This document shows, piece by piece, positions 12,591 through 25,390 of a stretch of DNA of 64,000 nt. Under the pieces are notes generated by a model. That model was not told the DNA's origin. It did not search any database and saw only the letters and a program-made list of their open reading frames with translations. The first letter of the stretch is position 1, and each line of letters begins with the position of its first letter. The stretch is from contig OY294070.1 in NCBI GenBank assembly GCA_958510875.1, positions 113,626,703 to 113,690,702 of the forward strand, in the 5' to 3' direction. The translations under genes were made by a program, and so were the position numbers. This DNA is from Endomychus coccineus (taxonomy: Eukaryota > Arthropoda > Insecta > Coleoptera > Endomychidae).

Positions 12591-12730
12591 CTGTTTCGAG
12601 TGAGGACACATATAGATATTCCAGAAGAATTTGATTTTATCAATTGGGAATCGAATACAAGGATGTTTTTGCTCTCTTGTAAATGTTTGCTATATGGAGT
12701 GACCATGATAAATTTTCGGATACTGTAACA

Positions 12731-14250
12731 CCACCAATATTATAGTCCAAGCAATTATTTGTTTTGCCCAAATGGAGAATAACACCATACAGATTTCCTA
12801 TCGAGATCTTCTTGTAGCTCTGTATGCTGGTGTACAGAGTTTATATAAATTTTCATATCATCGGTTTATCAGGATTTCTTAGATTTAACATGGCAAACAA
12901 TGTTCGAGACGTATGTCAGGAATAAGAAAGGTCCCAAAACCGGACCCTGGGATACACAATCCAGAACGCTTACTTTAGAGGATAGGTATTCCCCAACTCT
13001 AACACAGAAGGTTGCATCATTATTCTTGACTTTAATGGGAGTTATGCTTATTGGTCTACAAATTTCTGAATTTATCACCTCTTTTAAATATAGGTGTTAT
13101 CCACGCAGAGCGCCAAACATCGGTAAGATAGCGATGATCGAATGAATATTGCATAATCTTTAAAACCAAGATCTATGTGATGGGCTACAGGTAATATGTT
13201 TACACTACAGATATTATAGTCCAAGCGATTATTTGTTTTGCTCAAATGGAGGATAACACATTTGTTTATATTTAGAGAAGGGACCCAAATGGAACACCAT
13301 ACAAATATCCTAGCAAAGATTTTTTGTAGCTCTATATGCTGGAATATCGGGTTTTGCATAAATCTTCATATCATCGGAAAAGCAGGATTCCTTAGATTTA
13401 ACATGGCAAAACATGTCCGAGACGTAGGACAGGAATATCAGAGGTTCCAAAACCGCGCCTTGAGGTGCACCACTCAGAACGCTTACTTTAGAGAATAATT
13501 AGTTCTCAACTCTAATACAGAAGGTTCGGTTTGGTGAGAGGAAGCCTACAATCCAGGCGAGCAGATTTTTATCTGATACCATATTACTCCAATTTGGCCA
13601 GCAAGAGATCTTTGTGTACACGGCCAATAACCCTAAAAAAATCTAGGGATATTACATCAACAGGTAGCTTCTTATCTAGAACTAATGACCAATCATTTAT
13701 GCGTTTTGAAAGATTGGTAATAACGGAACGCCCATGGGGGAGACCATGTTGTTCTTCGGGTAGTTGGGCTTATTGGTCTGTTATTTTATGGATTGAATTT
13801 ATCACTTTTTTTTTATATGTGTTTTCGAACGTGGAGCGCTAAACATATGGAAGATAGTGATGATCGAATGAATTTTGCATAATCTGTGAAAGAGGATGGC
13901 AGATTGAAGAGGAACATTCTTTTAAAAGATGTGCTGAAATTCCATTCAAGCCAAGAGATATGGATTTATTGAGATCTTGTATATGTACTCGTACTATTTG
14001 ACATAGACTGTAATCGATTTTGGTGTTGGAAAACTTCGGTCTGTGTATATAAATTTTTAAAGATATTTAAAAGAAGTTCATTTACCTGCTGCCTATTTTC
14101 ACATAAATTTCCATTTTCATTTCGTAACATTAGTATAGACGACATGGTAGATCTCACGTATTTATAAAGTTGTTTTTTTTGCCCTCTGACACATTTGATG
14201 AGCCCCATGTAAGCAATCACTGATGAATATACATCAGTTGTCATAAGTAT
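12731..14250 (-). pseudogene. Jockey-type LINE reverse transcriptase, internally duplicated and decayed
   Basis: The minus strand, read from 14250 down, gives a linker like YKYVRSTMSSILMLRNENGN, then a broken ISLDFFRVIGRVHKDLLLAKL, then SKVSVLSGAPQGAVLEPLIF followed by a degraded SDDMKIYA catalytic box. A second, shorter copy of the PQG region lies at 12731-13145 (DCVSQGPVLGPFLF). The two copies align over GTCCAAGC.ATTATTTGTTTTG through GATGATCGAATGAAT, with an internal deletion in the left copy. Stops and frameshifts are frequent, so this is a fossil. Confidence 0.78.
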
Positions 14251-15209
14251 TCAAACAAGAATTAATGGCTATAGTGACAAAACTATTAATAACGACAGGC
14301 TGTTCCTTTCTAACATTCGTCACACTCCCAAAGAACATCGTTTTGCTACATGAATGTATATAAAAGTGTAGATATAAATGCAATAAAGATGTAGAAAAGA
14401 GGAATATGTTAATTCGCTAATTAACCACTCCAGAAGCGGTAAACAGAGATGGTTTACCGCGATGTTGCGTTAAGTAGTGATATCGGCAGCGATTTTCAAA
14501 GAAGGCAACTATAAAACATTGTCGATAATGATTCTAATGATGTACGACATCCATCGTAGTAATAACACTTGCAATAAGTTTAATTAAAATGAATTATAGT
14601 TGCGAGTGTGAGAAAATGTGTTGGTGAAAACGATTAAAACACAAGTAAGCAATTTACATCATGTCAATGCTTACTTTACTAGTCTGATAACTATTCGCGA
14701 GATCATATCTTCAGCTAATATCTATCAAAACGTACATAACCATTCGTAACACGACTCCCTGCAAACAAATTAATTAATTCGCTATTTGCAAATGGCTACA
14801 AATACGTGATACATTTCTTCCTGTGGGCGTTATAACTGATCGATCTATCACGATACCAACACATTAACCGTATCGTTATTTAGAAATGTATCTCCTGCAG
14901 GACAAATAACGTCAATAAAGAAGTCGAGGAAAGATGTAGATCTAAATTAATGGGATTCTCTAATTGGTTATTGAAAGATTTCAATAACATAACGCAAATA
15001 CCTATAGCGTGTACAGAATACGTGGCCTTGGTGAAAAGTAATGCACAAATTGAAATGAATTCTTATAGTCGAGGAAATAAAGCACTAAAATATGCCAAAC
15101 TTTCCAAAGTCGGTGCAGTGGAATCGAATGCAGGAGACCGCATCTCAATTATTTTGAAATTTTGTGCCGGGTTTGTTTTTCGCGGAAAAAATTTAATGCT
15201 TCTACAGCC
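14251..15209. other. No recognised gene
   Basis: A 92-codon plus-strand frame starting at 14950 is open but matches no family I know and runs into the foldback at 15210. I treat it as chance. Nothing else is seen. Confidence 0.5.
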
Positions 15210-16352
15210 AAAAAATGCATTTTTCTGAAGACACTTTTTGAGGTGAATAAAAAAAACGGACTCGAATTGGTTTCTCGGGGGTTTTTGGGGTCACTGAACA
15301 TGAATATGCTACAAAAAAATTCCCTGAGGTCTCCTTGGACCATCCCCGGAGTATTCGGGGTCCTGACGCCCAAAATATCGACGAATTTCATTAGAAAATT
15401 TATTCAAATTATTTTTAAAGTTTGTTAACTGTTGGAGAGGTGATATAAAGGTTGCTAGTGATAACTACGACGTGAAAAAACTCTTCTGCAATACCTAGTG
15501 GTACCCTGAGACCGGGTAACCACGTCATCTTCTAGGAATTTGTTAATTTTTCTTCATAAAATGTAATAAATTCTGGCTCTCGGGAATTCCAAGTCGCCGA
15601 TCACGACTACTACACTCACAATATTCTGCAAATTACCTGGGGGTGTTTCCGAGTCTCTGTGTATGTACGTCATCTTTTAGCAATTTGTTCATTTTTCTTC
15701 GTAAAATGTAACAAATTCTGGCTCTCGGGAATTCCAAGTCGCCGATCATGACTATGACACTCACAATATTCTGCAAATTACCTGAGGGTGTTTCCGGATC
15801 TCTGGAGCCTTGTGTATCTACGTCATATTCTAGGAATTTGTTGACTTTTCTTCATAAAAGGTATTAAATTCTGGCTCTCGGGGGTTTTCAAAGTCGCCGA
15901 TTACGATTATGATACTCAGAAAGCTTATGCCTAGAAGGTGACGTAGATACACAGGGCTCCAGAGACCCGGAAACACCCCCCAGGTAATTTGCAGAACATT
16001 GTGTCATAGTCGTGATGGGCGACTTCGAAACCCCCCGAGAGTCAGAATTTGTTATATTTCATGAAGGTACCACCAGGTATTGCAGAAGAGTTTTTTCACG
16101 TCGTAATCATCACTAACAACCTTTATATCACCTCTCGAACAGTTAACAAACATTAAAAATAATTTTCTGAAGAAATTCATCGATATACGGGGCGTTAGGA
16201 CCACGGATACTTCTGGGATTGTCCAAGGGAACCTGAGGGAATTTTTTTGATAGCATATTCGTGTTCAGAGACCCCAAAAATCCCCGAGAAACCAATTCGA
16301 GTCCGTTTTTTTTATTCACCTCGAAAAGTGCCTTCAGAAAAATGCATTTTTA
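15210..16352. mobile_element. Foldback element with internal tandem repeats
   Basis: Arms at about 15210-15509 and 16069-16352 are inverted copies of each other; AAAAATGCATTTTT begins one and ends the other. Each arm holds the motif GGGGGTTTTTGGGGTCACTG (15277-15296, inverted at about 16265-16288). Between the arms are three direct repeats of about 150 bp (near 15525, 15670 and 15824, each with ATTCTGGCTCTCGGG and AAGTCGCCGAT) and one inverted copy at about 15930-16065. There is no coding capacity. The layout is that of a foldback or long-TIR non-autonomous DNA element. Confidence 0.88.
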
Positions 16353-17343
16353 AGAGAAGACACATTATTGAAAAATGTAGCTGTCCAGAAAAATAGATAA
16401 GCTCCTTCACATGCAACAAATTCGATGAATATGAAATAGTATATTTGAGAACTCAAGTAGAATATCTGAAGGACACACACTAAATAAGTTAAAGTTTGCA
16501 TTTATCACCACAACGTGTATTCAATACACTTTATATGTGGGCGAAATATTATTGCAATGAAGTTATGAATGGACAGTTTAGTTAAAGCTTTGATTAACTG
16601 GTTAGAGTATGTGGTATTTGTGAATCTTTTAGTAGGTAGGTCTATGGTGAAATACAGAATCCGTTGATGAAGCGGGAAAATTGAAAACTTGACGTTTGAC
16701 GCTTAAATCTGAAGTTTAGCAGAAAAATGCAATTTTAAAGGAAGCATATGTATTTCAGGATATTATTATATAAGTACCTATTGCTCATTCATGACCGTCG
16801 AATGAACCGACAAGTTACGGGCACTTGGTAGGGTTCTAAGCGGAAGGTTTTCCTGTTTTCCTCATATAAGTTATCAGAACTGAATCTAATTGACTTTATG
16901 TTGATTTCTCGGGCGCGTATCACAATGCTATTTATGGATAGCCTTGTCCCAGGGTAGTCTCAGTGGAGTAAGTAACCAGGGGTCGATAGGGCAGACTGAA
17001 AAGTATCAGAATTGTAGGCTTCAATTGCAATTAATACATGGTTTAACATCGATACATATTTGACTTTGTCTATATAATAATAATTTATCCAGATCCGGGG
17101 GAAGCACAAGGGAGCTCAGAAACAAACTGAAAGAAAGCGGTTCAAACAGGGTATTTCATTATTATAGCCTTGAAAACAAATAGTTATGTGAGTATTATTA
17201 AAAATGGCTATCCGTGCACTGATTACTAGCAAAATTACTATTTACCTAATATTTTAATGATAACTGGCCGGAACACTTACTTTTCGATTTTGGCGGTACA
17301 AATTATTGTTTACACTCACTTCGGAAGACTCACTTAACTTTGA
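16353..17343. other. No gene seen
   Basis: Unremarkable AT-rich DNA; no reading frame above about 60 codons and no repeat shared with the rest of the window was noticed. Confidence 0.55.
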
Positions 17344-17440
17344 CTGTCTGACTGGCTCACTGTCTCAGGCTGTCTAACTGACTTATTATCTCAAGCTGTC
17401 TAACGGACTGAATACCTCAAGCTGTCTAACTGACTGACTA
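17344..17440. repeat. 26-bp minisatellite, about 3.7 copies
   Basis: Units start at 17344, 17370, 17396 and 17422. Each begins CTGTCTRACKGRCT and, where complete, ends in CTCAGG or CTCAAG. The copies differ by several substitutions. Confidence 0.85.
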
Positions 17441-19774
17441 CCCTTTTAACTTGCGAGTCGTTCTTTTACACCAGTCGAGGTGCTGGTCAAGTCACCTACA
17501 CCAGCTCTAGTCGACCCCTTTCTTGCTCATTTCGCGTGAATGATGGTCCACCAGTTCCTTAATTCTGTACCGTAGTTTTTATGCTTACATCTGTTTCGTT
17601 ATCTTATGTTTACATTAAATATGCACTGTTTTGAATGAAATACGCTGTTGATGAATTGAAATTAATGCAAATGTAATCTTTATACTACACGGATGTCTAT
17701 TCCCGGTACTATCTGAATACCAATACAACAATATAATTATTCAGAATTATGAATTCTATATACTAATATAAACGAAATCTAAAACTTATGATCAATATAC
17801 GTGTTTTCCATTGAATAATTATTCAATATTTTAGAGCTTCGTTTCATTACGAATACACGTAACCATATTAAAATTCGTATAGGATCCATTCAATTTGTGA
17901 TTAGGATAGTTATTTTAATAATGTAAAATCATAACTACAATAATAAGGAATTCTGATGATAATATAGCTAGTTTATTTCCACCTGACATATATAGTTCTT
18001 TTAGGCATCTCTCTCTCTCTTTCTTTTTTTCTCTCTCTCTCTTTCGTGCGACCACTCATATATGACATACCAAAATAATTTGATTTTAACAATCGGCAAT
18101 CGAAGGAGTGTTTCATCGTTTCATTGGGACAGACCCTGAGATATTTCAATACTGACCTAATTGGGTAATTAAAGGGTTGGAACTGACTAGTTAAGATATT
18201 TTTGTACCCGAAACTCATATTTCATCCAATAGTGAATCAGCAATCTTCGAACATATTAATATTTCAAATTATAAAATAACAATAGATAATCTTAAAATCC
18301 TTCATACTTGCAATTAAAGGAAGACAATGAATCTGTTGGGAAATTTGAAGATAAACAAACTGTGTAAGAACCTCGAATTCAATACAATTAATAAATGAAT
18401 AAATCTACCTGGTATTCCTATATTCACTTGATAATGATGTAAAAGTCGAAACTGGTCGTGTTTGTTGAAAAATAAAATCTGTTGTGGAAATTATACAAAA
18501 AATTGTTTTATTTCATTTTATTGAAAAGGATTTCCATAAAACAAAAAGTTCATCCCTATCACTGATGATTATTTCTTATTTATAGTGTTATATGTATCAA
18601 CAGTGTGAACTCTTTTATAGTTTATAAATGATTAAGTAACAATTGAATAATTTGTTTTTACAAGTCAGGCAAAAACAACTAGCTGTGTCTTGTCTTTAAT
18701 AACAATTAAGATCAATATTACATATGTTAGTGCGAAGGAAGTAGCAATGTTAAAATTTTAATTTGCTTTGAATTATAAGATTTAATATTATAATTAAAAA
18801 GAACGATCTTGTTATCAGCAAATTCCAACATATTAACATTTATATCACCTTCACATATTATAGGTAATGGGAATGAAGTTAGACATCGTTTCCGTAACTA
18901 TATCTAGGAATTAAAAAAAATCATGTATAACGCTTTTGATAATCTGGACAGATTCTCAAATAGCTCCGGAATTTGTAGCTTTTCGTGTTTATATTAAATT
19001 CCTGATCTCTTAATGGCTCCTTGGTATACTACAGTTTTACATTCTTTATGTCTCTACAAGTTTGACTTGTTCACAATTTTTTTTTTCTGAATTCCATAAA
19101 TTCCGTAGTTCTACGGACAGCGTTTCTTCATACAATTTTGTTTCCGGATGGATTTTGCGAGATTGTGTAATATTCCATTGGACAAAGATAACTCTATGAA
19201 AGATATACTAGGCGCACTCTGGTCGACATGGCCTACTAACCGTTCTAGTGACAGTTACGGCGACCTGACCACCTACTATCCGCCATGCATCACAGTGTTA
19301 AGAGTTGTGCGCTTTTCCCTAATTTAAAGTGGCTTATCCCAGCCAAACGACATAACTTTTTTTAATTGTTAAAGTGTTCGGCATTACAGTCTAGCTCCTT
19401 TCGACCTTATTAGAAATATTGCTATTTGAACATTCTACTTAAAATATACTTTTAACATTATATTATTTTGGTGCGTTTTATTTTTTGGTTTCAATCGTAT
19501 ACAGACTTTGTTTGACATGAGTTCGTATATTATAAGAGAATTGCTAAGCAGTGGATTCTTGATACATATTCATATACTTCAAACATTAATGTTACAGTTT
19601 CGATTATTCGTGTTTCTGTTTGTTTCGGCAACGTGGGCATCATCAATTGAAATTGGTGCGATAAGGACGCTTTGTGCTGATATAATTAGTTTTAAGAAAT
19701 CCCTTATTAAACATAATACGTCTTCTGATGATGGTCGGGAGACCAAAACGTACGTAAAGATGAAAATGATAAGC
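17441..19774. other. No gene seen; microsatellite and a Penelope terminal scrap
   Basis: Contains an interrupted (CT)n tract near 18008-18044. A short stretch at about 18567-18591 (GATTATTTCTTATTTATAGTG) matches the end of the Penelope terminal repeats seen at 22985-24555. Nothing convincing is coded. The 134-codon frame at 19508-19912 becomes recognisable only in its last third, which is listed with the next feature. Confidence 0.55.
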
Positions 19775-20120
19775 ATTAGTGTAAGTTCAACATATCTAGG
19801 GAGGTGTACATTTTCGAAAAGTCATATGTATTCTTATATGAATAACCCAAAATCAAAAAGGGACAAAATTATAAAATCTGGAGTTGATAAATACAAATGT
19901 GATGATTTCTAGTGCTACTTACATAGGACAGACCCAAAGAAACTTTAGCATACGTTGTTAACATTTGGCAAGCTATTATCACCTTTAAAAACAAGACTCA
20001 AATCATCTTATAGAAGTCAGCCATAATTTTACTTCATGTCCGGGCATTCTAGATATTCAGGAAAAAAGTAATAAACCGAATATTTTGGAATAAATAGTAA
20101 TTTGGAAGCATATTAAAGTC
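19775..20120 (+). pseudogene. Penelope-like element fragment: GIY-YIG domain
   Basis: In one frame the plus strand reads KIIKSGVDKYKCDDF and then, after a frame change near 19910, ATYIGQTQRNFSIR. Together these give the GIY-YIG signature (G-V-D/Y-K-Y-K-C then YIGQT.R). Further degraded residues like SYRSQP...FTSCPG follow, corresponding to the HFLQTGH region of the copy at 383-1366. It is the 3' tail of a separate, older Penelope insertion; no RT part is visible upstream. Confidence 0.7.
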
Positions 20121-21199
20121 AATATAAAATGACCAACTCGATATTTAATACCGATTATTAATTATCTTATGAATAACCTCACCCTCCCCCAACCCGTAGT
20201 CCAGCCCCCCGTATTGTAGCATATTTAAAGATGACTTTATTTGTATTCTAGTTGATGACTCGCTTCGATAATGTCAATGTGTGAGGAAATAATGGCTAAT
20301 AATAGCAAGTACTTGAACACAGTACTTCGTGTGAATTTAAATGTGTGTTTTAGTTCTCTATTCTATATATAAATTTAAATTTAAAAGTTATACATTTTTC
20401 GTTTCAACTTTGCGAATTTCACTTCTCTACAAACAGTTCGCTGTAAAAAACGGTAGCAAAATATCCAATATCTGTTATTGCACGATGTAAGTTTTGTAAT
20501 TAATATTATAAGTGTATGTATGAAGTCTTTGACAACACAACCTTAAAATTGTATATTAATCAAATGTCAACTGACATCATGAAAGTGTTACCAATAATCG
20601 TACAAATCTATCCAAAACATCTTATTGAAGAAGTGCTTCTCAGAATAACAAAAGAATGTTACCTTGACTCTGGACAGAAAAACATTATTTTTCCTTGTCT
20701 TCGTTTGATGTATGCTCTTACAAATGCACATTGCAAATATTCATTTGTTATTCTTGAGCCGCTCGTGTGTATTCGATTTGACTTCAGTCTCAAACAAATG
20801 CTTCGCAGACATTCTATTGAAATGCAAAATAATTAGCATAGCTTACTAAGAACTATCAGAAACAGCTGCGTACTTCAATAAAAATGAGATGGTTAACCTT
20901 GTGCAGAATATTGAATGAGAAATCATTGTCTAGCATTTACGATGTATTATTCTCTGGTGTTTGTGGCCGAAGTACTTCTTACTTTCTGTCACATAATTTA
21001 TATTATATGGCAGTAAAACGTCCGAACAGTCCCGATGTGAATATTTCAACGATTAGCATAACTACGATGAAATATGGATCCTTCCTAGTAAAATTGAACG
21101 TAACGCTATGTACATTCAGTTCAATATCATGAAACAAATGTATGATAGCATTCTCAATCACAGTACAATCGAGGAAATGAGGCAGAAATGGGCCAATGT
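20121..21199. other. No recognised gene
   Basis: A 106-codon plus-strand frame (20516-20836) and an 82-codon frame (20884-21132) are open but resemble nothing I know and lack flanking splice or promoter evidence. I make no claim for them. Confidence 0.45.
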
Positions 21200-22277
21200 A
21201 AAAAAAAAAATCGGCAGAACCGATTTTGAGGATGTAAAAAAAATCGATTCTAGAAGTCATTAAAAAAATATGTAAACCGTTTATTTTTTCATGATATGCA
21301 TTCAAACGTTTCTAAAGAGGAAAATGCACCTTGCAAGAGATAGTATTAAAAATGTTTCAAAATTGGCTAAATATATCCAAAATATGCCAGAAATTCTTAC
21401 TCGTGGGTTTTTGGGGTTGCTGATTACGATTCAGGTGCTATCGTCGTCTCCAGGGAATTCGTGGAATTATGTTTTGGAATGGGATGATACTTGTGAGGGA
21501 GGTTCTTTTGAGGCTGCCGGTTGAGGCTATGACCCTCATAGTCACCTATGAGGGTCATAGGTGAATTCGGTTGCATTTCAGAGCATATTAAAAAACAAGC
21601 CTTGGCGATGACCTAACGCATCATGGTATCCTGACCACCAGGTGACTATATTGAGGGTCATGGTTATAGCAATCTCGAAAGAACCTCCCTCGCAAGTTTC
21701 GTCTCATTCCAAAAGATAATTTCACGAATTCCTTCAAGACGACGATAGCACCAGGATGCCCTGAGTCCCAGAAGTGCGGTAGTTCGAATCTGATATGGGA
21801 ATCGTGTTCTGTGGTCCCAAGAACCCCCGAGATACAAATTTGGTTGCATTTCAGAGCATATTAAAAACAACTGACCACCAGGTTACTATTGAGTATCATG
21901 GTCATGACCGACAACCTCAAGAGAACCTCCCCAATAGGTTTCAATCCATTGCAAAAGATATTTTCCCGCATTTCTTGGAGACGATGATAATACCAGGATG
22001 AGCCCCAGGTGCGTTGTAGTTCCGATTTGGCACCAGAATCGTGTTCAGCAACCCCAAAAACCCCGAGTAAGAAATCCTGGCCTATTTTGGATATATTTGG
22101 TCATTTTTTCAACATTTTTAATATTATTTCCTGGAAATGCATTGGAGAAGATGCATTTTTCTCTGTAGGAATGCTAAAATGCATATCATGAAAGAATAAA
22201 CTGGTAACATTTTTTTAAATGACTTCTAGAATCGATTTAAAAAAAATCTTCAAAATCGGTTCTGGAGATTTTTTTTT
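21200..22277. mobile_element. Foldback element, second member of the G-rich-core group
   Basis: Imperfect inverted arms lie at about 21200-21463 and 21970-22277; AATCGATTCTAGAAGTCATT in the left arm faces AATGACTTCTAGAATCGATT in the right. The core motif TGGGTTTTTGGGGTTGCTGA appears at 21404-21423 and inverted at about 22041-22065. The middle holds two direct repeats about 274 bp apart, each with TTGCATTTCAGAGCATATTA. No coding capacity is seen. Confidence 0.86.
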
Positions 22278-22984
22278 CAACCTTTTCTGCTTTATTTTCT
22301 TGACTAGTAGCAGATGAAGTATGTATTTATTCATATAAGATATGTCTCGCTAACAGAATATGGAAAGGAGAGTTGCCACAGCAAGCTGAAATAGCTGCCA
22401 AAGCTCAGCAACTTTGTTCACATACTTATGTAATAATACTTTCATTTGATACATTTTTGTAACATTTTGATCCATTCATAGAATACCCAGAGTGAGTACA
22501 TATTAGCATTGCGGCTTGTGGATATCTGTCTATTATAATTTAAGCGTGGAAAATAAAGTAGAATCCAGCACACATAGAAGTTATAGGAGGTTTAGGCACA
22601 GCCGACTCAATACTAGGCCAGAACAATGCTAAAGCAAACAAACAAAAGGAACAAAATATTGATGGCAACAAAATTTAGGAAAGGGAGCTAGATACATCCA
22701 AGAGAATGAACTGAGGTAGTTTTATCCTCGATTCCAACTTCTTCAAATTCATTCATCCGAAGGAAGCTATTAAACACTCAAAAACTATATCTAAGATACC
22801 CGTTTTTATCTTGGGAATGTATATGTTTATTTATTGTCTGTGCTTTGCTATATCTCTTCTAATATTTTAACCCCACTATTCCCAACTTTACCAAAAACTT
22901 TTTTCATCAAAATGTCCTTTATTCCTTCCATGGTGGCAAAAAGATATTCACTAATTTAACTATTTAAAATTAATAAACTATGAA
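22278..22984. other. No gene seen
   Basis: AT-rich spacer before the decayed Penelope element. A 17-20 bp stretch (CACAGCCGACTCAATAC near 22597) recurs, inverted and slightly changed, near 24878-24896 on the far side of that element. This could be an outer flank of a larger repeat. Confidence 0.45.
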
Positions 22985-24555
22985 AGAGTTTACACTGTGA
23001 ATGCACTATTACACTATAAATAAGAAATAATCACCCTTATTCACTAAAAACACTATTAAAGTACTGCTACCAAGTAGCCATCATCGTAAACTAACCAACG
23101 GTGATTCTGATGATGACTACTAGGTAGCGTAAAGGTTGATAATTTCTTATTTACAGTGTTTTTAAAATTATATCAAACCTTTTTAAGATAGATGTATGGA
23201 GGAAAATTATTTCCCTTTTAAGAAAAACTACTATAAACAAACAACCCATTTCATGGGCAATCTACTCTCTCCTTTTTGGGCCAATATAATTCTAAGCGAA
23301 CTTGAAACCTCCTTAAAATCAAAATTGAATCAGTTTCCAAAAGTTTGGTATAGATATGTTGATGATATTCTCGTGATTATAAGTAAAGATTTCGATTTAC
23401 ATGACTTTTTGAACATGTTTCATATCTAATTTGATTCACTGAAATTCACTGATGAAATAGAAACAGATAAGCAGCTTCCTTTCATTGATATTAACATTAT
23501 GATGATAATCACTTGGATTTCGACATATACAGAAAACCCACTCAAACAAATAGGTATATTTCGGAGAATTTAGCTGCACCATTTAATTATAAAATCCATC
23601 TAACAGTCTTGTTCATAGATTATTGTACGTACCCTTGAGCTAGCAAAATTGTAATAACGAAGTAGATAAACTTCAAAAAATAGCGTTAGACAATGGTCAC
23701 GACAAATCTTTGATCAATAAATTAATTTCTAAGCAAAGAAGGGAATTGGAACGCAACCAACTCCGAATTAGAGTGATTTCTGTCCAATAATTCCATGAAT
23801 AAACAATAAAGAGTTCACATTGTGGATATATTATAACACTATTGATAAGAAATAATCAACCTTATCCACTAAAAATACTATTGAAGTACTGAGGACTTTT
23901 TGGCTACCAAGTAGCCATCATCAGAGTAAACTAAATTATAAATCAAAATGTTCCTGTTTAAATACCATTTGGGGATAATAATGTAAACAAAGGATGGAGA
24001 TAAATCGGAATTTAATATAATCCCATAAAAATTAAATGTTTCACTTATCATCCTTCAGTTATTAATAAATTCCATAATGTTTTCCAAATTTTCAATACAA
24101 CCAGCTTATAGAAGTGAGAACATGCTAAAAACCATTTAGGCAACAAATTTGGGCTTTACACAATCTATTGTGAATCGTGTTCAAAATGCTATGTGAGTCA
24201 AACTAGAAGGAACATTTTAACTTGGTATAAAGAACATTTTGCCCTTATAATGAAGATCAATCGTGAAAAACAAAATAATAATAATGAAAATAAAAATCAT
24301 ACCATTTCTCAAGAAACGTTATCATTTTCAAAACAGTACGGACAATAATCTAGGTAATTCAGGGATGGAAATGTATAAAGGAAAAAAATAATTTATTAAA
24401 TTCCGATTTATCGCCAAATATTATTTAAACAGGTACATTTTGATTTATAATTCAGTTTACTGGGACGATGGCTAATTGGTAGTCGAAAGGTCCTCAGTAC
24501 TTTAACAATATTTTCAGTGAATAAGGGTGATTATTCCTTATTTATAGTGTTAGAT
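22985..24555 (+). mobile_element. Decayed Penelope-like element with paired terminal repeats
   Basis: Left end: two head-to-head copies of the terminal repeat (about 23009-23097 and 23104-23161). A further copy lies at about 23815-23975, and its inverted partner at about 24405-24550. Shared words include AAATAAGAAATAATCA and GGCTACTTGGTAGCC, some read on the opposite strand. The coding part at 23196-23429 has FMGNLLSPFWANI and then VWYRYVDDILVII, the RT palm; a degraded GIY-YIG tail (YCESCSKCYV.QTRRN...WYKEHF) lies near 24165-24245. Many stops separate these. Multiple pseudo-LTRs in direct and inverted orientation are typical of Penelope insertions. Confidence 0.8.
23895..23924 (-). ncRNA. 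Degraded hammerhead-ribozyme-like motif in Penelope repeat
   Basis: On the minus strand: CTGATGA (23924-23918), one T, a six-base-pair stem GGCTAC/GTAGCC with a short TTG loop, then AAAA where a hammerhead needs GAAA. Hammerhead motifs have been reported in Penelope-like terminal repeats, so the position is apt. This copy should be inactive. Confidence 0.35.
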
Positions 24556-25390
24556 AGATATACCAAATGAAAATGAGAAATATAATATTGGCTCTTATTA
24601 TAAAATTATGGTAGCCTTAATTTATTAAAATCACAACATTTTAGGTTATTCGATTGACCAAGCAGGGTATCTTAACCTTTGTTATGTACTATGATGTCAC
24701 ATGTTTGAATATGAACACTAGGAACTGTAAATAATGCGATGTATACATTAAAACATATTAATACAATTTCGAAAAAATAAACTTCGTATGTATTAGAGCA
24801 ACAGCCATACGTGAAGCATAGGACTACGATTGAGGAGATACGCGGTGTTGTATGCTTTGCTTCCCGGCTTGTATAGAGTCGGCTGTGGCTTAGGCACAAT
24901 TTGTACAAGTTATTATCAAGTCAATACAGTAGAGTTCTTTTGTTATTTCAGCGAGTGCTCAAGCAATCATCAATATCGGCCAGCGCATAGGTCAACGGGG
25001 ATTTGCTAGAATCATTCTAGAGAAAAATCTTTCATTATTGTCCTCCCTTTCAATGTGAACATAATGTGGGGGAAGTTTCGTACACATACTTAGAATATTA
25101 CACCATTTTCGTCTAATTTCAAGCCACCCTCTCTAATTCATAAGTGATATAGTTCTTTTATGACGTAATGCGCTTTAGCAATACATACAAAACGATCGAT
25201 CGAATTCCCGACAGCTCAAGTAAGAGAGTGACCTCCATTATGTAGCAGTTCACAAGATTACAAGCTGAAACAAGTTGGTAGTTCAATAATAAATATTTTG
25301 ACGATATTTTCCGACCTCACAATAGAAGGACAGGAATAATGCGCCACAACTGCATCATGTATTGAGAAAATTTCTAGATTTGTGATTGAA
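24556..25390. other. No gene seen
   Basis: AT-rich DNA without a recognised gene or complete repeat. Confidence 0.5.

Noticed and set aside
14950..15228. A 92-codon gene on the plus strand
   Set aside because: No recognised motif, it ends inside a foldback arm, and frames of this size are common by chance here.
17344..17440. CRISPR-like short repeats
   Set aside because: Units of 26 bp follow one another with no spacers; this is a minisatellite.
18008..18218. A protein with an Arg/Glu-rich (RERER) domain on the minus strand
   Set aside because: The charged run is simply the translation of a CT microsatellite.
20516..20836. A 106-codon gene on the plus strand
   Set aside because: Open and moderately normal in composition, but without motif, splice or promoter support.
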